A stretch of DNA of 64,000 bases, from assembly GCA_031422295.1 (NCBI GenBank), contig JANOQM010000030.1:1-64000 (forward strand), in the 5' to 3' direction. Of the stretch, positions 1-8,268 are shown one piece after another (the first letter of the stretch is position 1; each line of letters opens with the position of its first letter). The stretch is from JANOMH01 sp031422295 (GTDB lineage Bacteria > Pseudomonadota > Alphaproteobacteria > Rhodobacterales > Rhodobacteraceae). The notes below the pieces were generated by a model. It was not told the DNA's origin and did not search any database. It was given only the letters and a program-made list of their open reading frames with translations. The translations under genes were made by a program, and so were the position numbers.

Positions 1-206
1 TCGAACGTGCAGATCAGCCGCAGGGTTTCGTCATAGCCCGACCAGGCCAGCGTGATCGAATAGGTCCGCCATTGGCCGACGACCGCCATGGCGATCTGGT
101 CGTCCGCGATGCGGTCAAACTCCCAATCATGGGATTCCGCAATGTTTTCCACCAGATCAATCGGGTGAAGGTCGTCGTTATCGACAAATTGTTCGGACAA
201 TGCCAT
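1..206 (-). CDS. YbjN domain-containing protein (5' part, runs off the window)
   Basis: Reading leftward from ATG at 206 there is an open frame to the window edge (68 codons) beginning MALSEQFVDNDDLHPID and containing DDQIAMAV, QWRTYSITLAWSGYDETL and RLICTF. This pattern is that of the YbjN family (putative sensory/chaperone-like fold) common in Rhodobacteraceae. The C-terminal part lies outside the window. The protein is cytosolic as far as can be seen, with no signal peptide. It is transcribed away from the downstream aminopeptidase, so 207-405 is a divergent promoter region. The exact role of this family is not settled. Confidence 0.75.
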   Translation of the reverse strand, partial: MALSEQFVDNDDLHPIDLVENIAESHDWEFDRIADDQIAMAVVGQWRTYSITLAWSGYDETLRLICTF

Positions 207-405
207 GGGTTCGCCCCCTTGGAGTTTGCGCTTGCAGGCGGCAGTGCCACAGGCGCTTGTTGACTGCTCTAGGGCCAGCGTTACGGCGCTGTTTCCCTAC
301 TGCATATGGTGGATTGCTTATGGGCGTCCTGTAAAGCAGTTTCTTGGGGATAAGCCGTTGGAACGGCCATATTTCACACCCCTGTTACGCCGATAGGAGC
401 ACCCG

Positions 406-1443
406 ATGAACACCGACCTGCTGAAACGCCTGTGCGAAACCCCCGGTGTGCCGGGCCACGAGGACCGCGTCCGCGCGCTGATCATGTCCGAGATCAAGAG
501 CCTGTTTGACGAGGTGACGGTGGACCCGATGGGGTCGCTATTGTGCAAGCGCAATGCGGGGCCAAAGGTCAAAAAGCCTTTGAAGGTCATGCTGTTGTGC
601 CACATGGACGAGATCGGGTTTCTGGTCAGCCATATCTCTGAGGCGGGGTTCATCTATGTGCAGGCCGTCGGCGGTTTCGACCCCCGCAATCTGTTTTCCC
701 GCCGCGTTCTGGTCTGTACCGAGGGCGGCGATTTCAAGGGCGTGATGAATCCGGGCGGCAAGCCGATCCATATTTCATCCCCCGAGGACCGTAAGAAGGT
801 GCCCGAGGTGGGCGAGTTTTGCATTGACCTTGGCATGGGCAAAAAGACCGCCGATGTGGTGCAGATCGGCGATTATGTGGTGATGGACGAGCCGTTCATC
901 GAGATTGGCGATAAATTCGTGTCAAAAGCGCTGGATAATCGCGTCGCCTGCTGGCTGGGGATCGAGGCGATCCGGGCTTTGGGCAAAAAGGGGCGTGGGG
1001 CCGAAATTCACGTGGTGTTTACGACCCAGGAAGAAGTCGGCCTGCGTGGGGCGCGGACGGCGGCCTATGCGGTGCGGCCTGATATCGGGATTGGCATTGA
1101 TACCACGCTGGCCTGCGATACGCCGGGGATACCGGATATGGACCGGACCACGAAACAGGGCGACGGCTTTGGCCTCCATGTGCGGGATTCGTCGTTTATT
1201 GCCGATAAGGGGCTGGTGGCGGACATTGCAGCTTTGGCTGTGCGCAAGGGCATTCCGTTTCAGCGGACTATGCTGGCGGCGGGCGGGCAGGACGGAGCGG
1301 CGGCGCAACAGGCGGCCGCAGGGGCCCGGGCCGTGGGGATTGTCGTTGGGACGCGGTATATCCATACGGTGACGGAGATGGTGCATAAGTCGGATCTGGC
1401 GGCGGCACGGGATATATTGGCAGCGTATTTGGGGGAGTTTTAG
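406..1443 (+). CDS. M42 family metallopeptidase (aminopeptidase)
   Basis: 345 aa, the usual length for M42 (FrvX/PepA/tetrahedral aminopeptidase) enzymes, which remove N-terminal residues from peptides using two metal ions in large cytosolic assemblies. Expected metal and catalytic residues are visible: His66 in LLCHMDEIGF, Asp177 in ALDNRVACW, Glu209-Glu210 in TTQEEVGLRGA, Asp232 in IGIDTTLACD, and the late His in RYIHTVTEM. The start is supported by AGGAG about 8 bases upstream. The gene appears monocistronic. Substrate preference (Glu/Asp versus Leu-type, or a carbohydrate-linked role as in CelM) cannot be told from sequence alone. Confidence 0.9.
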   Translation: MNTDLLKRLCETPGVPGHEDRVRALIMSEIKSLFDEVTVDPMGSLLCKRNAGPKVKKPLKVMLLCHMDEIGFLVSHISEAGFIYVQAVGGFDPRNLFSRRVLVCTEGGDFKGVMNPGGKPIHISSPEDRKKVPEVGEFCIDLGMGKKTADVVQIGDYVVMDEPFIEIGDKFVSKALDNRVACWLGIEAIRALGKKGRGAEIHVVFTTQEEVGLRGARTAAYAVRPDIGIGIDTTLACDTPGIPDMDRTTKQGDGFGLHVRDSSFIADKGLVADIAALAVRKGIPFQRTMLAAGGQDGAAAQQAAAGARAVGIVVGTRYIHTVTEMVHKSDLAAARDILAAYLGEF

Positions 1444-1503
1444 AGCAGCAGTTGCCTATTCTAGCAGAGGTGTTAATTTGTTTGCCTACGTTATGAATCA
1501 GAA

Positions 1504-2139
1504 ATGGCAGACTTATTGAAATTTCCCAAACTTACACCTCTGCGCGCTGTTGTCGGATTTTTTGCAATCTGGTATGCATGGGACAGCGTTTCGCCAAAGC
1601 GCTATACCGTTGATGGCTGGTGTTTGACCCATGATCGTGGAGCAGTTGAACTTGCCTCCAGAAGTGCTTTCGAATCAGCAATCCCAATATTCGGTGTACC
1701 TTACGATGACCCCCTAGCGCCCATCATAATGACAGATGGCGAAAGGGGACTGGCAATAAGCTACTATAAGCAGCAAGGGCAGTCATACCAAAACTTCCAA
1801 ACCAGCACTGAACCATGGGGAGGAAGCTATTGGGGAGAGTGCCCGCGAACTCCGCTAGAAAACGGTCTGTCAAGGATTGAAAGAGTTACCTCCGAGCATT
1901 GCATAGAGCGGAGTGTCGCTGACAGATACATTCCAACCGAAAAACTTACAGGTTTTGGATCGATTTCAATTTCCTGCTTGCCAGACGACGCTAATGTCAA
2001 TTGTCGAATGTCGGCAATACTACAAAATAACTGGATGGCAATAATTGCATTGCCAAAAGTCATGCTTGGCGACTGGAGGACGGTGGCAGTGAGACGGGGA
2101 GACTTCTTTTCCGAAAACCTAAGGGATTGTGGAAAGTGA
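1504..2139 (+). CDS. hypothetical membrane-anchored or secreted protein
   Basis: 211 aa with no family I recognise. An N-terminal hydrophobic stretch (residues about 13-26, LRAVVGFFAIWYAW) looks like an uncleaved signal anchor, and the remainder would be extracytoplasmic. Several cysteines (WCLTHD, ECPRTP, SEHCIE, SCLPDD, NCRMS, RDCGK) could form disulfides. Base composition is visibly more AT-rich than the neighbours and codons such as ATA and AAA are common, which suggests recent acquisition. It sits alone between the aminopeptidase and a toxin-antitoxin pair. No usable ribosome-binding site stands out before the ATG, so the start is uncertain. Confidence 0.6.
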   Translation: MADLLKFPKLTPLRAVVGFFAIWYAWDSVSPKRYTVDGWCLTHDRGAVELASRSAFESAIPIFGVPYDDPLAPIIMTDGERGLAISYYKQQGQSYQNFQTSTEPWGGSYWGECPRTPLENGLSRIERVTSEHCIERSVADRYIPTEKLTGFGSISISCLPDDANVNCRMSAILQNNWMAIIALPKVMLGDWRTVAVRRGDFFSENLRDCGK

Positions 2140-2168
2140 CTGTTGCGGCACGCGCCCACAGTCGATCG

Positions 2169-2459
2169 CTACGGATCCGATATATCCCTCGCCCCATGCA
2201 CAACACGAACAACCCGAACCCCCTCCAACTCAACGCGATAAAGGATCAGATAAGGCAACGACACCAAGTTCCGAATCCCGGACCCGAATTCCTCTCGCGA
2301 CGGGCCTGACCAAGGGTGCAGCGTCAACAGATCAATGCGGCGCTCTATTGCCAGCAACACCCGATCTGCAGCATCAGGATCGTCTTGGGCAATGTAGTGC
2401 CAAATCTCGATCAGGTCTTTAGCGGCGCTAGCTGACCGCAAAACAACGACCATTCGCAA
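2169..2459 (-). CDS. parE: ParE/RelE-family toxin
   Basis: 96 aa, typical for ParE. The N-terminal helix region (SASAAKDLIEIWHYIAQ, then DPDAADRVL) and the C-terminal strands (IRNLVSLPYLILYRV, VRVVRVVHGARD) match the RelE/ParE toxin fold. Known ParE toxins poison DNA gyrase; RelE relatives cleave ribosome-bound mRNA. The sequence resembles the ParE branch. It follows the antitoxin gene with a 3-base gap, so the two are co-transcribed and probably translationally coupled. The pair lies in an AT-richer patch, in keeping with a horizontally acquired addiction module. Confidence 0.88.
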   Translation of the reverse strand: MRMVVVLRSASAAKDLIEIWHYIAQDDPDAADRVLLAIERRIDLLTLHPWSGPSREEFGSGIRNLVSLPYLILYRVELEGVRVVRVVHGARDISDP

Positions 2460-2462
2460 TAC

Positions 2463-2738
2463 TCAAGCTATTTTTCTTGACACAAATGTCCGCCGCGCCT
2501 CGGCGATGATTTCGGCCATGCTGCCAAACTCGCTGGTCCCACTATCCAGCCCCTCTTGGACCGCTACCCGCAATTCCTCGACCGTATAGCCCAGCAAATC
2601 GCGGCGTTCTTTCCATTCGCGGACCGCGTCGCGGATGGCTTCGCTGGTTGAGGCATATTCGCCTGCTTCGACCGCACGGCGCACAAAGCCGGCCTGTTCG
2701 GCGGTCAAGGCGATGGTGATTTTCTCGACGGTGCCCAT
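2463..2738 (-). CDS. parD: ParD-family antitoxin
   Basis: 91 aa. The N-terminal half (KITIALTAEQAGFVRRAVEA, then YASTSEAIRDAVREWKERR) is a ribbon-helix-helix DNA-binding domain of the ParD type. The C-terminal half (about residues 50-91) is the intrinsically flexible toxin-binding tail. ParD dimers bind the operator of their own operon and neutralise ParE. The gene is first in the operon. A 7-bp inverted repeat lies 27-45 bases before the start and is the likely autoregulatory site. The ATG at 2738 was chosen; the reading frame lacks a better-supported alternative. Confidence 0.88.
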   Translation of the reverse strand: MGTVEKITIALTAEQAGFVRRAVEAGEYASTSEAIRDAVREWKERRDLLGYTVEELRVAVQEGLDSGTSEFGSMAEIIAEARRTFVSRKIA

Positions 2739-2764
2739 GGGATACTCCTAGATGATACGCAAAC

Positions 2765-2783
2765 GGTATGCGATTGGCATACC
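2765..2783. promoter_or_regulatory. inverted repeat, probable parDE operator
   Basis: GGTATGC at 2765-2771 and GCATACC at 2777-2783 form a 7-bp inverted repeat with a 5-base spacer, 27-45 bases upstream of parD on its promoter side. Ribbon-helix-helix antitoxins bind such short palindromes. Binding is inferred, not shown. Confidence 0.5.
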
Positions 2784-2964
2784 AAAATCAAGCCAGTCCC
2801 GGATTTGTGGTTGTAATATCAGCGGGCCCGGCTGGATATTCGACACGCTTTTTCGCAAACACAGGATGCGTTTTGGCGAAATACTGCCAATGCTGCCTTT
2901 CAGTCTGACGCGATTTTGGCAGTGTGTCATTATATAAGCGGCATGAGATATCTGGAGGCCCGTT

Positions 2965-4341
2965 TTGTCCTTTGATCCGACCCTCGCTGCAATCCGCTTT
3001 GGCACTGGATTGTCGGTGCACCTGCTGCCACCAGTCGCCGTGGCAGCAATGCTGGATATGGTGACCGGGCCTGATCTGGCAGCCGATGCCTTTCCGATCC
3101 CGCTTTCAGCCGATGCCGAACCCCGGCTGGCCGATTTTCGCGCCCTTAGCCGGGCGCGGCGCGCGGCGGTCGGGACGGACCAGCAGGCTGATATTGAAAC
3201 CGCATATCGCGATATCCGGATTGCGGCCCGCACCGCCCGACTGGGGTTTTTTCAGGCCACTTTAGCCCGCGGCGTCGCGACGCAGGATGGCCTGCGCGAA
3301 CGGCTGACGCTTTTCTGGGCAGATCATTTCACCGTCCGGGCGCGGGATGCGTTTGCGACTTATCTGGTGGCTCCGTATGCCGCCGATGCGATCCGGCCGC
3401 ATCTGACCGGACGCTTTGCCGATATGCTGAAGGCTGTGGTCGTGCATCCGATGATGCTGGTCTATCTGGATCAGACCCGATCAATGGGGCCGAACAGCCC
3501 GGCAGCACAGCGCCGCGACCGGGGGCTGAATGAAAATTTGGCGCGCGAATTGCTGGAATTACACACTGTCGGTGTGAACGGGCCCTATACCCAAGATGAC
3601 GTGCGTGAACTGGCCGAATTGCTGACCGGGCTGGTTTGGCATCCGGACAGTGGCTTTGCCTATGATCCGCGCCATGCCGAACCGGGGGCCGAGACGGTGC
3701 TGGGCGTGACTTATGGGCAGGATTCGTCGTTGGAAACGGTATTCGCTGTACTCGAAGGCATCGCCGCCCATCCGGCCACGGCGCAGCATATTGCCCGCAA
3801 ACTGGCCACCCATTTCGTGTCCGATACGCCCGATCCGGGCCTTGTCGCCAGTCTGACCGCAGTGTTCAGCGATACCGGGGGCGATCTGCAGGCGGTGACT
3901 GCGGCCTTGCTGAACCACCCTGCCGCTTGGGATCCGACCCTGCACAAGGTCAAGCCGCCCTTTGGGTTTGTCCAATCCGCCTTGCGCGCGTTGGGCGTGC
4001 CGGGGCAGGCAATCACGGCACTGGACCTGCGCCAGACCGAACGGCTGTACCGGCTGCCGATGAAGGTCATGGGCCAGACATGGGAAGAACCGCCCGGCCC
4101 GGATGGTTGGCCCGAAGAAGCGGCGGCATGGGTTACGCCACAAGGCATGGCCGCAAGGATCAATTGGGCGATGACCATGCCGGAACGATTGTTGCCCGTG
4201 CTGCCTGATCCGCGCGACTTTGTGCATACCGCCCTTGGCACCAACCCACCCGCACCGGTGCTATTTGCCGCACAGGCCGCCGAAAGTGTCCCTGAGGGGA
4301 TCGGCCTGATCCTGTCCTCATCCGCCTTTCACCGGAGATAG
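2965..4341 (+). CDS. DUF1800 domain-containing protein
   Basis: 458 aa, covering the DUF1800 family (usually about 450-600 aa). Visible landmarks include LFWADHFTVRARD, LENLARELLELHTVG (as NENLARELLELHTVG) and VRELAELLTGLVW. The start is a TTG at 2965 preceded by CTGGAGG at good spacing; no ATG fits better. The next gene encodes a DUF1501 protein 2 bases downstream, and this pairing is a recurrent two-gene operon in proteobacteria and planctomycetes. No biochemical role is firmly established for either family. A role in the cell envelope or in handling exported macromolecules is often guessed. No clear signal peptide is seen on this member. Confidence 0.85.
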   Translation: MSFDPTLAAIRFGTGLSVHLLPPVAVAAMLDMVTGPDLAADAFPIPLSADAEPRLADFRALSRARRAAVGTDQQADIETAYRDIRIAARTARLGFFQATLARGVATQDGLRERLTLFWADHFTVRARDAFATYLVAPYAADAIRPHLTGRFADMLKAVVVHPMMLVYLDQTRSMGPNSPAAQRRDRGLNENLARELLELHTVGVNGPYTQDDVRELAELLTGLVWHPDSGFAYDPRHAEPGAETVLGVTYGQDSSLETVFAVLEGIAAHPATAQHIARKLATHFVSDTPDPGLVASLTAVFSDTGGDLQAVTAALLNHPAAWDPTLHKVKPPFGFVQSALRALGVPGQAITALDLRQTERLYRLPMKVMGQTWEEPPGPDGWPEEAAAWVTPQGMAARINWAMTMPERLLPVLPDPRDFVHTALGTNPPAPVLFAAQAAESVPEGIGLILSSSAFHRR

Positions 4342-4343
4342 CC

Positions 4344-5519
4344 ATGCAGCGCCGCAAATTTCTGCTGACCGGGGCGGCCTTGGGCTGTTCTGCTGCCGCA
4401 AGCCCGCTTTTGACGCCTATCGCCTTTGCCCAAGGGCCGTGGGACAACCGGCTGGTGGTGATTATCCTGCGTGGCGCGATGGACGGGTTGGATGCGGTCC
4501 AGCCGGTCGGTGACCGGGACTATGCAGCGTTGCGGCCCAGTCTGGCCGGGGTGGCCGGGCTGACCGATCTGGATGGATTCCACGCCTTGCACCCGGCTCT
4601 GTCGCCGTTGGTGCCGCTTTGGGACGCCCAGCAACTGGGGTTTGTGCATGCCGTTTCAACGCCCTACCGCGACAAACGCAGCCATTTTGACGGTCAGGAT
4701 ATCCTTGAGGCGGGCACGCCGGGGCTGACCGCCGAGGGCACGCGTGATGGCTGGCTGAACCGGATGTTGCAGACCATGCCGGGGCTGTCCGCCGAAACTG
4801 CTTATGCGATTGGCCGCGAACAGATGCTGATCCTGTCAGGGGCCGCCCCTGCGGCGCGCTGGTCGCCGGATGCAAGGATGATCCTGTCACCACAAGCTAG
4901 GCAGTTGCTGGCCCTTGTGCAGCAGGACGATCCGCTGTTCCGCGTGGCGACAGAAGATGCGGTGATGATCGTCGATGATCTGGCCGCCGAGGCCGAAGGC
5001 GACATGACCGAAACTGCCCTGCGCGGCGATCACGTGAAACTGGCGCAATTCGCCGCATCACGGCTGCGCGGCGATACCCGGATTGCCAGTTTTTCCATCG
5101 GCGGATGGGATACGCATAACCGGCAAGAGGCGGGGCTGGGCCGGGCCCTTTCGCGGCTGTCAGACACAGTACTGACGTTGCAGACCGAACTTGGGGCGAT
5201 TTGGGGCCAAACCGCCGTGATCTGCATGACCGAATTTGGCCGGACCGCGCGGGAAAACGGCACCGGCGGCACCGATCATGGCACTGGCGGCGCGATGATC
5301 CTGGCCGGTGGTGCGGTGCGCGGCGGGCGGGTCGTGGCCGATTGGCCGGGGTTGGCAGACGCTGACCTTTACGCTGGCCGCGACCTGATGCCGACCCGCG
5401 ATGTGCGCGCCCATGCGGGTTGGGTGATGCGGGGGCTATTCGGGCTGGATGCGGGCGTTATTGAACAAGCGGTGTTTCCGGGGTTGGAACTGGGGCCAGA
5501 TCCTGGGCTGTTATTGTAA
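4344..5519 (+). CDS. DUF1501 domain-containing protein, Tat-exported
   Basis: 391 aa. It begins MQRRKFLLTGAALGCSAAAS, a twin-arginine signal (RRKFLL) followed by a hydrophobic stretch and an Ala-rich cleavage region near TPIAFAQG, so export in the folded state is expected. The body shows DUF1501 features: LVVIILRGAMDGLDAV, HFDGQDILEAG, SIGGWDTH, MTEFGRTARENGTGGTDHG. This fold is related to the alkaline phosphatase/sulfatase superfamily, and the conserved Asp/His motifs suggest metal binding. It is co-transcribed with the DUF1800 gene. The substrate is unknown. Confidence 0.88.
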   Translation: MQRRKFLLTGAALGCSAAASPLLTPIAFAQGPWDNRLVVIILRGAMDGLDAVQPVGDRDYAALRPSLAGVAGLTDLDGFHALHPALSPLVPLWDAQQLGFVHAVSTPYRDKRSHFDGQDILEAGTPGLTAEGTRDGWLNRMLQTMPGLSAETAYAIGREQMLILSGAAPAARWSPDARMILSPQARQLLALVQQDDPLFRVATEDAVMIVDDLAAEAEGDMTETALRGDHVKLAQFAASRLRGDTRIASFSIGGWDTHNRQEAGLGRALSRLSDTVLTLQTELGAIWGQTAVICMTEFGRTARENGTGGTDHGTGGAMILAGGAVRGGRVVADWPGLADADLYAGRDLMPTRDVRAHAGWVMRGLFGLDAGVIEQAVFPGLELGPDPGLLL

Positions 5520-5576
5520 GTTCACTGCCTTCGCCGTAGGTTTCGGCGATGAAATTCCCGAGTTGAGCAGAGCAAG

Positions 5577-6278
5577 ATGACCGAACGCAAGGTTGGACCA
5601 CTACTGACCGATTGGATTGCACCGCCGGTGCCGGGTGGGGTGCCTTTGGCGGGTCGATTTGTCCGACTTGAACCTCTTGATCCGGTTCGCCATGCCCCTG
5701 AATTATTTGCGGCCTTTGCCGGGCATAACTGGATTTGGGACTATCTGGGTCATGGACCGTTTGCCGATGTGCCAGAGTTGCAATCGGTTTTGACAACGAC
5801 CGCCCGCGAACATCCGACCTATGTGGTTTGCCCGGCAGGGCAGGGACCGCTCGGTTTTGCCAGCTACTGGACTGTCGCTGCAGTCATGGGGTCAGCCGAG
5901 GTCGGCGGCATCACCTTTTCCCCGGCCCTGCAACGCACCCCTGCCACGACTGAGGCGATGTATCTGATGATGCGCCATGCCTTTGCGGTGGGATATCGGC
6001 GTTATGAATGGAAATGCAATGCGCTGAACTTGCCGTCGCGCCGGACTGCCCAAAGGTTGGGGTTCAGTTACGAAGGGATTTTCCGCAACCATATGGTGAT
6101 CAAGGGGCGCAACAGGGACACAGCATGGTTTGCCATCACTGTAGAGGATTGGCCGGGGTTAAAACTGGCTTTCGAAGGCTGGCTTGATCCGGCGAATTTT
6201 GATGATGAGGGTCGACAGCGCCATTCACTCAGTACATTCACTGCGCCAGTTCTTGCGGCCCACGACCCGTTGCAATAG
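5577..6278 (+). CDS. GNAT family N-acetyltransferase (RimJ/RimL-like)
   Basis: 233 aa. After an N-terminal LAGRFVRLEPLDPVRHAPELF segment the protein follows the RimJ/RimL-type GNAT fold, with EVGGITFSPALQRTPATTEA as the acetyl-CoA-binding strand-loop region and YEWKCNALNLPSRRTAQRLGF (shortened here to its core KCNALNLPS) as the late conserved block. Such enzymes acetylate protein N-termini or small molecules. It is preceded by GAGCAG rather than a strong ribosome-binding site. Its stop codon directly abuts the stop of the convergent response-regulator gene. The substrate is not predictable. Confidence 0.88.
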   Translation: MTERKVGPLLTDWIAPPVPGGVPLAGRFVRLEPLDPVRHAPELFAAFAGHNWIWDYLGHGPFADVPELQSVLTTTAREHPTYVVCPAGQGPLGFASYWTVAAVMGSAEVGGITFSPALQRTPATTEAMYLMMRHAFAVGYRRYEWKCNALNLPSRRTAQRLGFSYEGIFRNHMVIKGRNRDTAWFAITVEDWPGLKLAFEGWLDPANFDDEGRQRHSLSTFTAPVLAAHDPLQ

Positions 6279-6995
6279 CTATAGCGGACCCATTGGGGCC
6301 AGCCTTTGCTGTACCATCGCGGCCAACCTCGCCAGATGTGGGCGGTGCGGGCTGCCGGCCATCCGGCTGGCGGCCAGTTCGTCCACTGCATCGGACAGCG
6401 GATGATCACCGGCAGACCTCGCCACACCGCCCAGAAACTGGGTTATATAGTCCAGCGCGCTGCCCTGTTCCTCGCCGGATAGAACATCGGCAATTTGGGC
6501 CAGATCATCGCGGTAGGCGATGGGATCGGGGTTCACTTGGTCGTCTGACACCGGACGAGGGCCGGGTGGATGCCTGTCACGCGGCATATGGTCTAAAATA
6601 GCGGCCTGAAATTGGGCCAGTGACGCAATCGGTTTGGCGATAAACCCATCCGCCCCGGCGGCCATCGCCAGTGCCTCGGCCCCTGGATCGCCGCTGGTGG
6701 CCAGCAGTATGTCAACACGCGGCGTAGCGCCTGCCAGTTCAGCAATCAGATCGGCCCCTGACCCATCCGGCAGGCCCAGATCAACAATGACCGCGGTAGG
6801 GCGATACACCCGCAGATGACGGCGGGCATGAAACAGGCTGTCGGCGCGGCGAATGCGCGCGCCTGACCGCAGGCACAGCAGGCGCAATGCCTCAGACGCG
6901 AAACGGCTGTCTTCGACCACCAGAACCGTCAGCCCCAGCAAGGGCCGCGCCGCAGTGGCGGGCCGCATCATCATGAAGTCATCCAGCGTGTCCAT
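6279..6995 (-). CDS. response regulator (receiver domain plus short helical C-terminus)
   Basis: 238 aa. Residues about 22-140 form a CheY-like receiver: acidic pair in VLVVEDSRFASEALRLL, phospho-acceptor Asp in AVIVDLGLPDGSG, switch Ser/Thr in LLATSGDPG and the conserved Lys in DGFIAKPI. The remaining 95 residues contain no recognisable DNA-binding or enzymatic domain. They appear helical (DVLSGEEQGSALDYITQF, SDAVDELAASRM) and could be a phosphotransfer-like or protein-interaction tail. No histidine kinase is adjacent, so this is an orphan regulator here. It converges on the GNAT gene with abutting stop codons. Confidence 0.85.
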   Translation of the reverse strand: MDTLDDFMMMRPATAARPLLGLTVLVVEDSRFASEALRLLCLRSGARIRRADSLFHARRHLRVYRPTAVIVDLGLPDGSGADLIAELAGATPRVDILLATSGDPGAEALAMAAGADGFIAKPIASLAQFQAAILDHMPRDRHPPGPRPVSDDQVNPDPIAYRDDLAQIADVLSGEEQGSALDYITQFLGGVARSAGDHPLSDAVDELAASRMAGSPHRPHLARLAAMVQQRLAPMGPL

Positions 6996-7157
6996 CAGTG
7001 ATTCCCCCGGTTAAGACCTGTGCCGATACCCAAAGATGACCTCAATGTGGTGAACACCGGGTTAATGGCCCCATAAATTGCTGACGGGTTGCGCCGGTTT
7101 GGCCTGCGCGACATAAACGGGCACGACATAACCGCCGCACAGCAACTGGATTCCACC

Positions 7158-7562
7158 ATGATTGGCCGCCTGAACCATGTCGCCATCGCCGTGCCCGATA
7201 TTCTGGCGGCATCGGCGCAATACCGCGATATGCTGGGGGCCAGTGTCGGCCCGGTGCAGGATGAACCAACACATGGCGTCCGGGTGGTATTTATCACCCT
7301 GCCCAATACCAAAATCGAGCTGCTAACCCCGTTGGGCGACAACAGCCCGATTGCCGGGTTTCTGGAAAAATCCCCGGTAGGGGGCATTCACCATATCTGC
7401 TATGAGGTCGATGATATTCTGGCCGCACGCGACCAACTGATAGCGACAGGCGCACGCGTTCTGGGGAATGGCAGCCCAAAGATCGGGGCGCATGGCAAGC
7501 CTGTGCTGTTTTTACACCCAAAGGACTTCAATGGCTGCCTGATCGAGCTAGAACAAGTCTAA
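7158..7562 (+). CDS. mce: methylmalonyl-CoA epimerase
   Basis: 134 aa from ATG 7158 (MIGRLNHVAIAVPDI), chosen over an upstream start at 7089 because family members begin exactly here. It is a VOC/glyoxalase-fold protein with the metal ligands expected for the epimerase: His in LNHVAIAV, Glu in KIELLTPLG, His in GGIHHICYEVDD and the terminal Glu in GCLIELEQV. It interconverts (R)- and (S)-methylmalonyl-CoA in propionate and branched-chain catabolism. The gene is followed by a DUF1467 gene, the usual alphaproteobacterial arrangement. Confidence 0.92.
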   Translation: MIGRLNHVAIAVPDILAASAQYRDMLGASVGPVQDEPTHGVRVVFITLPNTKIELLTPLGDNSPIAGFLEKSPVGGIHHICYEVDDILAARDQLIATGARVLGNGSPKIGAHGKPVLFLHPKDFNGCLIELEQV

Positions 7563-7595
7563 CCCTTCCGCCTCCCATTTCGAATAGGCCTGCCC

Positions 7596-7886
7596 ATGAC
7601 CATTACTGCCGCCATCGTCCTGTTTTCCGTGATCTGGTTCATGGTATTTTTCATCGTGCTGCAACTGCCGATGACGACCCAAGGCGAGACGGGTGATGTG
7701 GTGCCCGGCACCCACAGCTCCGCCCCGGCCGATCCGCAGATAGGGCGACGGGCGCGGGTCACCTCAATTTGGGCCACTTGCATCTTTATCGTAATAGCCG
7801 GGGTCATTCTGTCCGGGCGGATCACGATACGCGATCTGGATTGGTTCGGGCGGATGTCGCCTCTGGCGGTTCAAGCCCAAGACTAA
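7596..7886 (+). CDS. DUF1467 family membrane protein
   Basis: 96 aa with two predicted membrane helices, residues about 3-26 (ITAAIVLFSVIWFMVFFIVL) and about 59-75 (ATCIFIVIAGVILSG), separated by a hydrophilic loop with the family signature QLPMTTQGE...VPGTHSSAPADP. DUF1467 proteins are small inner-membrane proteins typically encoded just after methylmalonyl-CoA epimerase in Rhodobacterales, as here (33-base gap, same strand). The function is unknown. Confidence 0.9.
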   Translation: MTITAAIVLFSVIWFMVFFIVLQLPMTTQGETGDVVPGTHSSAPADPQIGRRARVTSIWATCIFIVIAGVILSGRITIRDLDWFGRMSPLAVQAQD

Positions 7887-8268
7887 CGCGACCAGCGGTC
7901 GCCGCCAACTCGAATCAACCAGAGCGACAATTGGATAAACCGCCGTCGGCGCGGGAATGACACCTGCCCGCCTTTTACTCGACATGATTACCGCCCCAGA
8001 CCGCATTCCGCCGCCCATTTTGGCCCGCAAGTCGCACCGCGCGGCCCGAAAATGTCACGTTTGCGCCCGAAAAACGCAGCAGTCCTGAATGAAGAGTCAA
8101 TGCGCAGACCGGCTCATATTCCGGTGCTGGCTTTTGAGGACCATCAGGGCAGGGGCGCGACGCGCGGAAACCCACGATGAAAAACAAAACCAGCAGCAGA
8201 GGACGGGTCGGCAAGAGATACACACGCCCCAAGGGGCACAGTTTTATCGCATATAGGGAGCGATCATC
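7887..8268. other. 382-bp intergenic region before the RTX gene
   Basis: No intact gene on the plus strand. The minus strand holds the possible broken Kazal-like gene listed separately. The last about 60 bases should contain the promoter and the AGGGAG ribosome-binding site (8257-8262) of the RTX gene. No convincing -35/-10 pair was identified by eye. Confidence 0.5.
7988..8232 (-). pseudogene. possible frameshifted small secreted Kazal-like protein
   Basis: On the minus strand a hydrophobic leader (LLPTRPLLLVLFFIVGF) is followed by RPCPDGPQKPAPEYEPVCA, which resembles the first two cysteine blocks of Kazal-type domains (C...YxPVCA). The frame then loses similarity. Shifting by one base gives RKRDIFGPRGATCGPKWAA, then ECGLGR and a stop at 7988-7990, restoring two more cysteines near the expected spacing. 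The start would be TTG or GTG. This is either a frameshifted remnant or a coincidence of composition; the call is tentative. Confidence 0.3.
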
